Part shown: piece after piece, positions 25,441 through 39,392 of the stretch
Layout: each line of letters starts with the position of its first letter
How positions within the stretch are numbered: the stretch's first letter is position 1
Origin: Pogonophryne albipinna
Taxonomy: Eukaryota; Chordata; Actinopteri; Perciformes; Artedidraconidae
Direction of reading: 5' to 3'
NCBI GenBank assembly: GCA_028583405.1
Contig: CM053248.1
Span: 19,337,139 to 19,401,138, forward strand
Length of the DNA: 64,000 nt
The notes under the pieces: model-generated
The model's input: only the letters and a program-made list of their open reading frames with translations
The model's database searches: none
Told to the model about the DNA's origin: nothing
Made by a program: the position numbers and the translations under genes

Positions 25441-27228
25441 TATAGAGTGGTGCAGTGATGACTCATTTGTGTTGACCAACCTGGAAGTTAGCATCCAAGG
25501 GCTGCCTCACCAAAAAGCCACCAGGATTTTTCAATTGGATTATTGCAGGGAATAACATAATTGGCAAACACACATTATGATAACTACGTACATGTTTTGT
25601 TCAGCAGGATTATGTCCACATAGCTAAATACATCGTGGTCCCATGCTTTCACATCACCACCGCTAAGCTAAAGGTGGCTAATATTTGGCATTATGACGTT
25701 TAAAAAGCCTTATTTAGTCACTAATTAGCCATTTTTTAAAACAAAAAAGCTTTCACAAGTGGGGCATTTACTGACAGTTTTTTTATCGTAGAACAAAAAG
25801 TGAACATCTTGCAAGCTTGTATAAAGACATTGAATCTCCACCAAAAAATGGTTGCCTTTGGGATTAGGGATCCGAAAGTGGTAAAATGCTAACTCAATAT
25901 CAGGTTTTAGAACTCAGTCCTGCACCGCTCTCTGCTGTGTTCATGACCATATACCTTATTTAAGGCATCCAACCAAAAACTCAGTCATAAATCCATTGAC
26001 TTTGACATTGACAGCTGGTTCTGGCTGTCCACAGGGGTCTTAGGAGCCCACATTACCTCCACAGGGAGGCTTCTTGCAGGACTTGCAGTTCCACTCTAAG
26101 CTCTTTGCAGATGTTCAAGCTCTTCACCCTTTCTCTAAGGCCACTTTGTGAAATAAACTTATTTCAGCTCATTGTTGGAATGTAGATCCTTGGTTAGTGG
26201 TTGGGTTTGCCTTCAGGCTAAACTCCCTCTGTACCGGAGCACTCAAGTATAGCACCCACATTACTGCTGTCATGGCAGTAATCTGCCCGTCAATCTAATC
26301 CATCCCATCCAACCGAATTCAAAAGTAGAATAAACTCTTAGATAAATAAGTAGGGAGTCGGATGAATATATAGCTCTATGGTTTCATTACTAGCTATTAC
26401 ATTTTAATGAATGTCATTATATGAGAACAAATGAGAAACTAATATTGCCAACAAGCTTTTTGACCAGAAATCCAACTGTCTTGCATCATCAGCCTTGCTC
26501 TTCTTTAACAATGTTTTTTGTGTTTAAAGTGCATGCTCTGCCAAAAATAAGTTCTGCTGATATCAAATCAAGCGCTCATAATTAATCGTCAGACAGCAGC
26601 CAGCGATCACGGTGTTTTTATTTAAATGTTCAACTTAGTTTTGGCTGGTTTAGTAAAGGTGTCTCTCTGCTTTGACTATGAGTTTTACAGTACCCCAGAT
26701 TAAGCATGATCAATAATTGTGATCTTAATAATGACACAAAGAAATATGATTAAACTGATATTACCTACGAGGTTGTGTTCTCAGTTTGCTGGATGTGTGT
26801 GCAGGGAGGATTACATTACACTTAAGGTGTTGAGATATGAACTAGACACAACTAGCTTCTGTGTTAACATGTACAGGGTGTTAAATGTTTTTCTTATTTA
26901 TCTTAGAGAGCTTCCTTAATCTCCCAGGACACACACCAATGCAGTGAGAGCAAAGAAAGGCCCTGAATTTACATTCAAAGCTAAACAGGAAGATACAGAG
27001 TGGTGTTTGAAACTCTTAAAAGCCTCCTGGGCCTCTACTTGGCCTCCACTATACCTCCACTTTACCACTTTCAATCCTCACCTTTGTAGGATGTGTTCCC
27101 TTCATGCCACTCAATTTCAATGATCGTCATCATCCTGCCTCTCACTTGGGTATTCTTTAAGTTATCTCAACACTTTGTTTCTCCCACAACAGGAGCTAAT
27201 GCGTAGCGCGCTGTGTGTTTCCCTGCAG
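25441..27228 (+). other. Intron A-B, last part
   Basis: No transposon recognised. It ends in the exon B acceptor. Confidence 0.5.
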
Positions 27229-27372
27229 CAGGCAGAAGAGGCTGCACAGACGGAGGTTTCCCAGCTTCACCTGCAATCCAGCGACTCGTCGGAGAAGCAG
27301 CAGCCCAAGAGGTTACACGTCTCCAACATCCCTTTCCGTTTCCGAGATCCTGACCTCCGGCAAATGTTCGGG
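27229..27372 (+). CDS. rbfox3: rbfox3 exon B: linker and RRM start (RNP2)
   Basis: The exon is 144 nt (48 codons), phase 0 to phase 0, donor GGG|GTGAGA. An acidic Gln/Ser linker (QAEEAAQTE...) leads to [19 protein letters not shown], the start of the RRM. LHVSNI at codons 29-34 is RNP2 (beta-1), and the following IPFRF loop carries the Phe that stacks on the U/G of UGCAUG in the family. The exon ends in RQMFG within helix 1. The acceptor is a tandem NAGNAG (tgcagcag), so the first Gln may be present or absent; the proximal site at 27227-27228 gives the Gln seen in other RBFOX proteins. The frame happens to be open upstream of the acceptor, but that sequence is intronic. A (CA)n array begins 30 nt after the donor. 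Confidence 0.96.
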
Positions 27373-27401
27373 GTGAGATGACAACTGCACTACACTCGCA
27401 T

Positions 27402-27512
<111 letters not shown>

Positions 27513-27760
27513 GCTATTAAAGTGAGATATGCTACACTACAGGGCAATCATAAATATCTAGGTGGAATGTCGCTCATCTTACAGCACTGTACTCCTGCTC
27601 TTGCCTGTATGCTACTGTCAAGAACAGTAGCACATGCAATCTTAGAAAGATACATGACAAGGAAATGCAACACTAGAATCATGAGCAAAGTAAATCATAA
27701 ATGGGAGATCAATTATGAGCAGATGAACTAACTGTATCAACTTCTAATATACTATATAGT

Positions 27761-28225
27761 CAGGGTGTCCACGGGGTCTTAAAAAGTATTAAAAGTTGAT
27801 AAATCAATTTAGTGAAAATTAAGGCTATTAAAAGTATTAAAAATTATTAAATGTCATTTTCCAAGGTATTACATTTTGTAGCTTGTTTCCAATAAGTATA
27901 TACATGGTCCAAAGAGGTTGTATTCTACAGTGTGCCTGAATGTAATCATTGCGTAGGTGTGTAGTGTGGTTCTGTGTAGTTTATTGATGGCATCCCGTTG
28001 GGTTTGACGTCATCTGAACAGGACATCGCACGCTCACTGCTTGATAGCGCGCGAAGGTCCGTTTACGCCGGTTGTTAAACAACATCGTTATGGGGAAATG
28101 CAAGTCTGCGTCCAAATGGTTGGAAGATAAGGAGGAAGGACGATCAATACTGTATATAGTCAATGTGAGGTCAAGTGTGTCGCCAAGGTATTACATTTGA
28201 CTTCAGGATTCCTGCATATACCCAG
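27761..28225 (+). mobile_element. Deleted hAT-like element with transposase N-terminus
   Basis: The left end CAGGGTGTCCACGGGGTCTT and right end CTTCAGGATTCCTGCATATACCCAG (quoted in part: CAGGATTCCTGCATATACCC) fit a known fish hAT terminus pattern. An ATG at 28090 opens MGKCKSASKWLEDKEEGRSI, resembling the N-terminus of those transposases. The rest is deleted. No clean 8-bp duplication was found; only ATAGT is shared by both flanks. Confidence 0.65.
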
Positions 28226-29639
<1,414 letters not shown>

Positions 29640-29830
29640 CCTAGCATTACTATACTCGTGGGGACCTAAATCTGTTTACACAGTCACGTGTGGGGAAAAA
29701 ATGGAGGTCCCCATGAGGGGAATCATTAATGTTAGGGTTAGGGTTAGGCATGTGTTGGTTATGGTTAAGGTTAGGATAAGTCTCCAGGAAATGCATGTAA
29801 GTCAATGTAATGTCCCCTGAAGTGATGTAT
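29640..29830 (+). repeat. Dispersed repeat between (TG)n arrays, with TTAGGG units
   Basis: Contains GGGGACCTAAATCTGTTTAC, a near copy of which lies at 58592-58615, again next to (TG)n. It also carries (TTAGGG)-like units at about 29731-29749. Confidence 0.7.
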
Positions 29831-29832
29831 AC

Positions 29833-30580
<748 letters not shown>

Positions 30581-31151
30581 ATGTGGCTTTCACACCAGCG
30601 CTTTTCCCTTTCTAGCTCCGAGCGGGAGCTTTTCTGGTTCAGCTCCGGTTTCCCTTTTCTGCTCCCGCTCTGTTCACACCGCCCAGAGCTGCCGCTGCTG
30701 CGTCATGACGTCACCGTTTACGTGCCTGCTTCATAAAATCCAAACCGCGGAAATCCCTCACATCGACAACAACAACAATGGCCATGTTGAAGCGCTGTTC
30801 GCTTTGGTTATCCTCTTACGAAACGACATGGAAGGCATCGGACGACTTTACAAGGGACGACTTTACTTGGAACTTTACAAACATCACATGCGAAATGCAA
30901 GACTTCTTTGTGGTCTTCAGCATCAACGACGAATCTGCCCCTGCCCCCGCCTCGACGTAAGAGAGACGTAAGCGACGCCGCATCTTAGCTCCGAAGCTCT
31001 TGCCTCTAGACCGACAATTTTTTGGAGCTGGAAGTGAACCGGATTCCGGAGCTAAGAGGTGGCGCCTCTGCTGTGTGAACAGGAAAAAACGGTACTTTTC
31101 AGGCTCCAGCTCCGAGCCGGGGCTGAAAACGCGTTGGTGTGAAAGGGGCAT
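30581..31151. mobile_element. TIR element with CTTTCACACCA ends
   Basis: ATGTGGCTTTCACACCAGCG at the left is matched in inverse by CGTTGGTGTGAAAGGGGCAT at the right. GC-rich CTCCGAGC/GCTCGGAG blocks repeat inside. A short open frame is present but I recognise no transposase. Superfamily unknown. Confidence 0.7.
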
Positions 31152-31899
31152 TAGTGAAGTCTCCAGGGCACAGGACACTGCACCACAATTACCCAGTGAC
31201 ATCATCAGGTAGAGGTGAAGTACAGATTGTGAGAAAGAAAGAAACAGACGGATAGGGAAGCAGGAGAAAGGAATTAGAAGAGACAGACAATCCGGTAGCT
31301 CTCACTTCAATCAGTGGTGCTAAGAGGTCATCCAGTCCTGTTAACAGCACCATCACAAAGACTGAGCATCCAAATCCCTGGGCCAGGAAACCTTTCCATC
31401 AAAACAAGTGAACATTTATCCTTCATGCTGCTCTATTAAACAGCAAACATAGCAAACAATTGATATTCACAGTTTTATGACAATGAATACAACATACTAG
31501 CCGTTCAACCTAATGATAATTCAGTTTTTTCACAATTTAAGGTTATTTAATAGTTTTCACCATCTTTTCTATTAGTAAAAGTGAAGGTTAAAAAGTAATA
31601 TTCTATGACTAAATACCCTTTTAGACATGTACTTTTGTGCAATTAAAATGTCAAAACATTCAAGTGAAAGCAGCTGAACAAGGTTAGATACACAGGGATA
31701 ATGAATGCTTATCAAAAGCTTACAACTGTATAGTAGCCATTTTGAAGTTGAGGATATTCTTATCATGTTAGATCATTTTAAGATGCTTTTTACTGGTCTC
31801 CTGTTTTATTGAGAGGTTTCCCTCCGTCTGTGTCATGTCTGCTTCTACTTCCTGTCTTTGTGTGTTTTCATGCCTGTTTGATTATGTGTCCTGGCCTTA
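31152..31899 (+). other. Intron B-C, unassigned
   Basis: Nothing recognisable. Confidence 0.5.
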
Positions 31900-32717
31900 T
31901 AGAGAGGCGAAGTCCCTCCCCTTCCGGTGGACCTCCATGGGACCTTATTTTGGAAAAATCATGTATTGAAGTCAATGGAGAGAGAAAGATTATCGTTTGA
32001 CCCCGTTTGAATTGTGCCAAGAATTACACATATGATGTTTGTCAATTTAAAAGATAATTTTGCAAGTCAAAAAAAAAAAAATTGTCGTAAAACTGTGAAG
32101 TAACACATTTTTTGGTGTGAAACTCTCAATGAACTACATCTCTGGCCATGTTGAGAACTGTACATACACAAAAGGGGAGTTAGTCGGTTCCGTAAGAGCC
32201 AGCATGCGGGACCGGCTTTACAAGGTTTCAGTGAGTAACACGAGTGTAATGTGTAACGTTAATGTATGCGACTCTGGGATTTGTAGTCTTTCTAGTTGCA
32301 TATTTTTCATAGTCTTATATTTCAACAGTTTTATGACAAACTGTCACTTTTTTGACATGGAAATGATTTTTTAAGATTGACAAACATCATATGTGTAATT
32401 CGTGGCACAATTCAAACGGGATCGAAAGATAAGTTTTCTCTCTCCATTGACTTCAATACATAATTTTTCAGAAATAAGGTCCCATGAGGCAGAAGTAGAT
32501 GAGGCGTGTGGCGCAGTAGAGAGAGCGTTGGTGTTGGGATAAGGGGAGCACAGGTTCAAACCCCACTGCAGTCAGCATGTCGTTGTGTCCCTGAGACACT
32601 TCTCCCCAAATTGCTCCTGTGGGGATTGTCCACAGTATTGAGTATGTAAGTCGCTTTGGATAAAAGCAAGTGACATATAATGTAATAAAAGTAGATGGGC
32701 GTGACTTCGCCACTCTA
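31900..32717. mobile_element. Fold-back element with about 140-bp inverted arms, SINE inside
   Basis: The left arm (about 31900-32045) and right arm (about 32375-32717, excluding the SINE) are reverse complements. They start TAGAG(A/T)GGCGAAGTC and share GTATTGAAGTCAATGGAGAG and ACACATATGATGTTTGTCAA. The SINE at 32502-32688 splits the right arm. No transposase. Confidence 0.88.
32502..32688 (+). mobile_element. tRNA-derived SINE, full copy
   Basis: Same subfamily as 11482-11684: GTGTGGCGCAGTAGAG head, GGTTCAAACCCC B box, AAGTCGCTTTGGATAAAAGC tail. It is flanked by the 9-bp duplication AAGTAGATG (32493-32501, 32689-32697). Confidence 0.93.
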
Positions 32718-34299
32718 TTCGTTTCTCCTGCTCCCCTTTAGCCCTGCAATCACCTGAGCACTTCACCCCCTCATTAGTTCAGATTCTGTTTGAGTCCTGC
32801 TTAATCTTTGTCAGATTCTTGCAACGCGTAGTTCTGTCCTGTTCTTTTTTGGTATTTTTTGTTAATTCTTCCTGTCTCATTCATTTGGGTCCTTCCTTCT
32901 CTACAACCCGTGATGCTTTGTGTGTCCATCGTTCTGACAACGCTCCCAGATCTCAGCAACTAACTTGATGTGTATAATACTACTATCAAAGTTAGAAATT
33001 ATCCACACAACTATAAATAAAGCAAAGACTGCCTTTTTAAAGGCCCTCTACTCATCTGCATCAAAACAATGAAATAAGAGTTAGTCATTTTTGTCAAAGG
33101 TCTTAAAATTATATAGTTTCAACTCATTTCATGGAATTTTGTTGGCAGCAAAAATGTCTTCAGTATAGTGAGTCAGTTTATTTTTAATTACATTGTAAAA
33201 GAATAGTTAACCTATATTTCTTTGGAGACCTAACATTCTTTTAGGCTTTCTAGAAAAGTTTTTAATCAAATTCTGACCCAGCAACTCTCAAACCGCTGTT
33301 TTTTCTCACATAGCAGTTTAATCAATTTGATTCACTGTTTTCTGCTATAGCAAAGAACGTAAAAGACAAACAGGCACGTGTAGTTTACATTCTCATAACC
33401 AACTTTTCTCTTTTCTGTCTTTTAATGGTCCAAATTTGAGGATTAATGGTTGTTGGCATTGCATTTCAGATACCACATCCAGATTTGCCACAATAGGGCT
33501 CCAGTGACACTGTACCCCATTCACCTCAAATGAGACTTGTGAGCAACTGGCTCAATCTCCCATTATGGTTCTGCTAGACTACCACCACAATGCAAACAAA
33601 GGCAATAGCTAAAGCATTACAGCAAATGGAATTCTGTGTCATTTCAGCAAAAGCCGTAATAGAAAAGCAATACGAATGCATTAAACAAAGCCATATAAAG
33701 AAGTTCAATCAAAGGTGATGCCGCCACAAGCTGGAGGTCTATCTCTGAGAATTACACAATAATACACAGTAATACTCCCTCAAACACTTCTAGAAGTCCA
33801 GCTCAGGACAGGAATAAAGCCAGATTTGTGTGTACGACTGCAGCAATGCAGGTGCTCGCAGGGTATGGCCTCGTAAAGGAATAAAACTGGGTTCATTACC
33901 CAAGCTTATTTGAATTTAATTCATAATTAGAACAACACATTTGGAGGGAAATTACTAGGCCGGGGAAGAGGGTTTTAATGGTAGAATGATAATTGGCACT
34001 CACAGCACCACTTCACTGATTCAATTCTCTCATTCTCAAGATGTGGCTGAAATCTGTAATCTAGGGCTGCACCTCAAATAATTTCCCGGACTGAAAACTC
34101 TGGAGGGTGAAGACAGTCGCATTTTTTACAGGCTCCCACTACCTGTTTGCATCTAGCTCTCCTGCTTACAACATTTAGCCACCCCTGCTTATATATATAC
34201 ATCTTGATGCAGTTTGGCATTGGTGCATGGGACAGTAATTGCCCTAACCTTTTACACTCAAAAATGCCATCAAAACACCCTGGGGATTATGTGCTACTT
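32718..34299 (+). other. Intron B-C, unassigned
   Basis: No transposon or exon recognised. Confidence 0.5.
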
Positions 34300-35405
34300 T
34301 AGAGAGCTAATACACAGATAACAGACCTTAAGAAGGACATCCGACGGCTTTCTGACGAGCTGAAAGAAAAAGACTCTCTCGTGTCGGGTCTCATGGAGGT
34401 AGCATCGGTGCAGTCTAAACAGCTTGCTTCGTTCAGTACAACTATCCATGACACTATTCTGTGGGATCCTTCCACCTGTCCACGGCCTTCTGACTCCTCG
34501 ACACCTGGCCATCAGCAGTCGTGGTCTGAGGTGGTGCGCAGGAGCTTATTGAATGGGGAGACTTCACCGCCTCGCCTACGCCTTCAGAACCGCTTCACCA
34601 CCCTGTCAGACGATCCGGTCCATCCAGCTGATGCTCCCGCGGCACTGACCCGTCCAGATGATCCGGTCCATCCAGCCGATGCTTCCGTGGCACTGACCAG
34701 TCCAGATCTGCACCCTGTCGACACTGCAACTCCTGCGCCGGCAGCCGACAGTATTTGTGCTGCTTCCCAGGCCACTGTGAAGTCAACTCGGTGTCCCTCA
34801 TCCCGTCTGGCGACCTCCTCACGTCCTGAACTCCTCAAAGAGGCCGTGCTGAGACGCTCTGGAAGTTTTCCGGGCCCTGAGCTGGCAAGGAAATCCTCTC
34901 CCAGCCCAGCTGTTACTGTCTCACCACAACACTCTACTACTCGGTCACCACATCCTCAATCACCGGCACCCCCTCGTCCCCTTTTCGCCCCAACCACATT
35001 AATAATCGGGAATTCCATAACCAGAAACATCCGATTCTTCAATGCAGCCACACGCTGCCTCCCTGGAGCCACAGTCCCGGTAATCCTGGATAAACTCCCG
35101 GGGCTGCTGCACTCACTCCCGTCATCTATAGACTAATTGTCCACGTTGGGTCCAATGACACAGCCCACCAGCAGTCAGAGCTGACAAAAAATGATTTTTA
35201 GAAACTTTTTAATCTTCTACGGATTTGTGAAAAGTCGGTTTTTATCTCAGGTCCGATCCCAACGCTGGCCCGTGGAGCAGGGCGTTTCACTAGGATCCTC
35301 AGCCTCCACACCTGGCTCCAATCCGCCTGCAGAGCTCACGATTTAGGTTTTATTGACAATTTTAATCTAGTGGCTAACATGCAGCACGCTGTTCAGACGT
35401 CTCCC
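34300..35405 (+). pseudogene. LINE ORF1: coiled coil and SGNH esterase-like domain
   Basis: The frame is open from the 5' border. QITDLKKDIRRLSDELKEKD forms an amphipathic helix, followed by a long Ser/Pro/Thr-rich linker with a tandem duplication (HPADAPAALTRPDDPV / HPADASVALTSPD). Near 35010 comes IIGNSITRNI, the Ser block of the esterase domain known from ORF1 of some CR1/L2 LINEs. After a frame slip at about 35130 the frame continues RLIVHVGSNDT, the Asn-containing block. The function of this domain in LINEs is not settled. The slip and later stops make it non-functional. Confidence 0.75.
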
Positions 35406-35498
35406 TGACTATTTCCACTCCATTTCCACACACCCCCCTTTCCAGCAGTATCATCTCAGGCCACCGTTTCCACTGCTCGAAACTTTTCTTCTTCGCCG

Positions 35499-36983
35499 AT
35501 GCCGCTGACGCCTGCCATCTCGCTCTCTGGCGCCACCCAACGACCAGAGGCTTCTATGCCAGTACAGCGACCCATTTCTGTTTTAACCAACATACACAGA
35601 AGGTTGGTGACTCAGGTTGGAAAAAGAAAGTCCAAAAGGATCTGTTTGAGTTTGTCGAATTTAACAGAAGTTCCGCGTGCTCCACGGTCTATCACGGTCC
35701 GTCAGAGTGATAGTATATTGAACACATTTAAACTGGCTCTATTAAATATCAGGTCTTTAGCAGGTAAATCATTTTTAATCAATGATTTTATCACCAAGCA
35801 CAACCTGGATTCTATGTTTTTAACTGAAACTTGGTTAGACCAAAACAACAGCACAGCTGTTCTTATAGAATCAACTCCTGCCAACTTTAATTCTATGAGT
35901 CAGGCAAGACTACATAAGAAAGGGGGTGGAGTAGCTATTTTGTTTAATGACTTATTTCAATGCAAGCAGACTATGTATGGAAACTTTGCTTCTTTTGAAT
36001 ATGTGGCCCTTCAGTTGAAATGCTCCTCTCGAGCTCTTTTCCTAAACATCTACAGACCACCCAAATACTGTGCAAGCTTTTTTGAAGATTTTAACGAGTT
36101 GTTGTCTATAGTGTGTATTGACTTTGACCGTTTAATCATTGTTGGCGATTTTAATATCCATGTTGAAAACCCTGAGGACAGAGGGGCTAAAGAACTGTTT
36201 TGTGTTATCGACAATTTTGGACTGACTCAGCATGTCAAGGGTCCGACGCACATTAAAGGGCACACCCTTGACTTAATTGTATCAAAGGGTCTGAACATCT
36301 CTAAGCTTGTGGTGACTGATGTTGCGCTCTCCGATCATTCCTGTGTTTTCTTTGAGAGCTCTATTTCCGTCCATACAACTGTTAAGAAAGAGGTAACCAC
36401 TAGACGTCACTTAACTGAAAATACAGAGGAAATATTTGCTCAGATTTTTACTCCCTCAATTGCCCATGCTAACTTCTCAGTAAATGAGCTAGTTGATCAT
36501 TTTAATTCTAAAATAACAAATGTCATGGATACCATTGCCCCAATTAAAATACAGGAAGTATCTGGCAAGAAAATATCTCCATGGAGAAAAGCCATGACTG
36601 TGAGAAGAGCAAAAACTGAGTGCAGAAAAGCTGAACGCAGGTGGAGAAAAACAAATCTCCAGGTTCACTTGGAAATATATAAAGAGAAACTCGGTTTCTA
36701 TAATCAGGAAATAAAAAAGGCACGACAGTCTTTCTTTTCTGACATCATTACCAAAAATAAAAACAACTCACGTGCCTTGTTTGCTACCGTCGACAGACTA
36801 ACGAACCCCCCAGTGTTGATAGCCTCAGAATTTCTATCCACCAGGGCCTGCAATGATATTGCCTCCTTCTTCACTGACAACATCATGCAAATTACACAAG
36901 CAGTCAGTGCCTCCGCATCAGGTACAGCAAATGTTTTGTCCCTGTCCAGACATCATGACACAACTCCTTCTGATAAATGCTAA
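35499..36983 (+). pseudogene. LINE ORF2 endonuclease part
   Basis: The open frame of 494 residues carries an APE-like endonuclease in its first half: LLNIRSLAGK, LTETWLD (metal-binding Glu), GGGVAILF, IVGDFNIH and LSDHSC (catalytic His). A Lys/Arg-rich linker follows. The frame ends at a stop at 36981-36983 caused by a frameshift. The next frame (from about 36960) continues LEDIIQHLKSSTCSLDIIPT, which is the RT N-terminus. Confidence 0.88.
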
Positions 36984-38545
36984 AGACCTGGAAGACATTA
37001 TTCAACATCTGAAATCCTCCACCTGTAGCCTCGATATTATTCCGACAGGATTTTTCAAAACTGTTTTTCCCCGCATGGCCTCAGATATACTAGAAATAGT
37101 AAACAGCTCTCTTCAATCAGGTGTATTTCCGCAGGGCCCGGAAAACTGCAGTAATTAAACCGCTCCTAAAAAAGCATAACTTAGACACAACCGTAATGAA
37201 TAATTACAGGCCAATATCAAACCTTCCTTTTTTAAGCAAATTGATTGAAAAAGTTGTTTTTCAACAGTTGAGTCATTTCATGTTTTTAACTGACGGTTTT
37301 GATGTGTTTCAGTCGGGCTTTCGACCTAACCACAGCACTGAGACTTCACTTGTTAAGGTCTTAAATTACATTCATTTAAACACAGACAGTGGCAGAATAT
37401 CAGTGTTAGTATTATTAGATCTCAGCGCTGCCTTTGATACTGTTGACCACAACATATTGTTAGACCGTCTAGAAAACTGGGTGGGAGTTTCAGGAACAGC
37501 TCTTAATTGGTTTAGTACCTACTTAAAGGACAGAAAAAACATTGTCTCAATAGGCAATTACAAATCAACCCTGATAAATATGTCATGCGGGGTTCCTCAA
37601 GGCTCCATCTTAGGACCTTTGCTTTTTAATATTTATATGCTACCTCTGGCTGAAATTATTAAAAAGAGCGATCTAAGCTATCACATCTATGCAGACGACA
37701 CCCAGATTTATTTTAAAATCACACCAGGAGACTATTCTCCGATTAGAACACTGAGCAAGTGCATTGAGCACATCACTGACTGGATGACTCAGAACTTTCT
37801 CCAATTAAACAAACAAAAAACTGAGATCATTGTTTTTGGAGCAAAGAAGGACCGATTAAAAGTAATCGCAGAGCTTCAGTCGGCAGACAACAAAACCACT
37901 AATAAAGCCAGAAATCTAGGTGTAGTGATGGACTCAGACCTGAAGTTCAACAGCCACATTACAACAGTCATTAGGTCTGCTTATTATCAACTGAAGAATA
38001 TATTGAGGATTAAAAAACTAATGTGACAACAGGACTTAGAAAAGCTTGTCCATGCTTTTATTTTCAGTAGACTCGACTACTGCAATAGTGTATTCACAGG
38101 GCTGAAAAAAAAAACATCCATCAGAAAACTGCAGCTGATCCAGAACGCTGCTGCACGTGTCCTCACTAACACTAAAAGAGTGGATCACATCAGTCCGGTT
38201 CTGAAATCTCTACATTGGCTTCCAGTCGGCCAAAGAATTGATTTTAAAGTACTATTGCTAGTTTTTAAATCATTACATGGTTTAGGACCAAAGTATATTG
38301 TTGAACTCCTACATAATTACGAGCCATCAAGGTGCCTCAGGTCTTCTGGGACGGGTCTGCTATCAGTTCCGAGAGTAACAACAAAACATGGAGAGGCAGC
38401 ATTTAGCTGTTATTATGCCCCGACACTCTGGAACAAACTACCCAAATCATGCACGTCCGCAGAAACGCTTACTATTTTTTTCGAGACTAAAAACATATCT
38501 CTTTGGCTGCTTTTAATTGAGATGCTCATATTCGAACTACAGTAT
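36960..38545 (+). pseudogene. LINE ORF2 reverse transcriptase part
   Basis: A first segment (to about 37130) reads SSTCSLDIIPTGFFK. A frameshift near 37131 moves to the frame beginning around KTAVIKPLLKK and NNYRPISNLPFLSKLIEKVV. LLDLSAAFDTVDH (catalytic Asp), GVPQGSILGPLLF and IYADDTQIYF (catalytic Asp pair) are intact. A TGA at 38024-38026 interrupts an otherwise continuous frame with SRLDYCNS and LHWLPV motifs. A last indel near 38478 precedes the [13 protein letters not shown] end. At least three frame breaks and one stop make it inactive. Confidence 0.88.
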
Positions 38546-38700
38546 GCCTTTTAAACATGTATTGTATACCTGTGGTGTTTATTTTTATTATTTTATTATC
38601 TTTGCTTTGTAATGCCTGTTGTAAAATGCCATTATATAATGTGTTTTACTGTATGTATTCCTAAAAGGTCTTTTAATTTGTTTTGTAAAGAACTTTTAAT

Positions 38701-39024
38701 TGTCTCTCCTCAAAGAGAAGTGAAGCAAACCAAGTCTGACAACATGTCATCATCTGAGTATATGTTGGCCTTTTTATGCATTTCTTGAAGCAATTTCTGA
38801 TTCATTGAACCAAAATGTCTGCCAATGGATCCAGCTCAAGCCCCAAGGCCCCAAGTAAGCTACACGTTGTGGTACATTTTTGTTCATGGCCAGAGTAGTA
38901 GTACTACACTTCCTTGAGGCCCATAATTACTTTTTTCCCATTGACTTCCAATGGTAAAGAGACGTTGGCAAGAGACGTTTTCTTTATTATGTAAATCAAC
39001 TACCCAGTACGGACACCTGAATGG
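38701..39024 (+). other. Intron B-C, unassigned
   Basis: Nothing recognisable. Confidence 0.45.
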
Positions 39025-39392
39025 CCATCCATCCATCCGTCCATACAACCACTTATCGCCATGGAAGCAGTTTCAGCAGAGGGCCCCGAACTTCCCTTTT
39101 CGTGGCCACCTCAACCAGCTCTGACTGGGGGATTCCAAAGTGTTCCCAGGCCATCATAAAGATAAAATCCCTCCACCTGTTCCTGGGTTTGCAAGGCAAG
39201 GCGGCCTGGTGGCACCCCTACCAGGTGCCCGAACTACCTCAACTGGCTCCTTTATACACAAAGAAGCGGCTGCTCTAATATAAGACCCTCCCAAATGAGT
39301 GAACTTCTCATCTCATCCCTAAGGGACATGCCAGCCACCCTCCAGAGAAAGCTCATTTCTGTCTGTTGTATCGGCGATCTCACTTGAATAGC
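39025..39392 (-). mobile_element. Rex3 (RTE clade) LINE, 3' end
   Basis: The minus strand encodes the end of the RT ORF (MSFLWRVAGMSLRDEMRSSL-like), then the Rex3 tail with GGGCACCTGGTAGG-like and CCATGGCGATAAGTGGTTGT blocks. It finishes in a TGGA-type repeat (CCATCCATCCATCC on +). Stops interrupt the coding part. Confidence 0.88.

Larger units (their letters stand above)
34300..38700 (+). mobile_element. L2-clade-like LINE with ORF1 and ORF2, degraded
   Basis: A plus-strand non-LTR element lies in the same orientation as rbfox3. ORF1 (about 34300-35400) encodes a short coiled coil and an esterase-like domain. ORF2 (35499-38530) encodes endonuclease and reverse transcriptase. Several frameshifts and one TGA stop break it. 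Both ends appear truncated: no 5' UTR is seen, and the 3' UTR fades near 38700 after TTTTGTAAAGAACTTTTAAT. Confidence 0.87.

Noticed and set aside
27175..27228. Open frame continuing upstream of exon B
   Set aside because: The frame is open by chance; the pyrimidine tract, the acceptor and family exon size all place the exon start at 27229.
29731..29779. Interstitial telomere repeat
   Set aside because: Only two or three imperfect TTAGGG units, in a block typical of fish (TG)n flanks.
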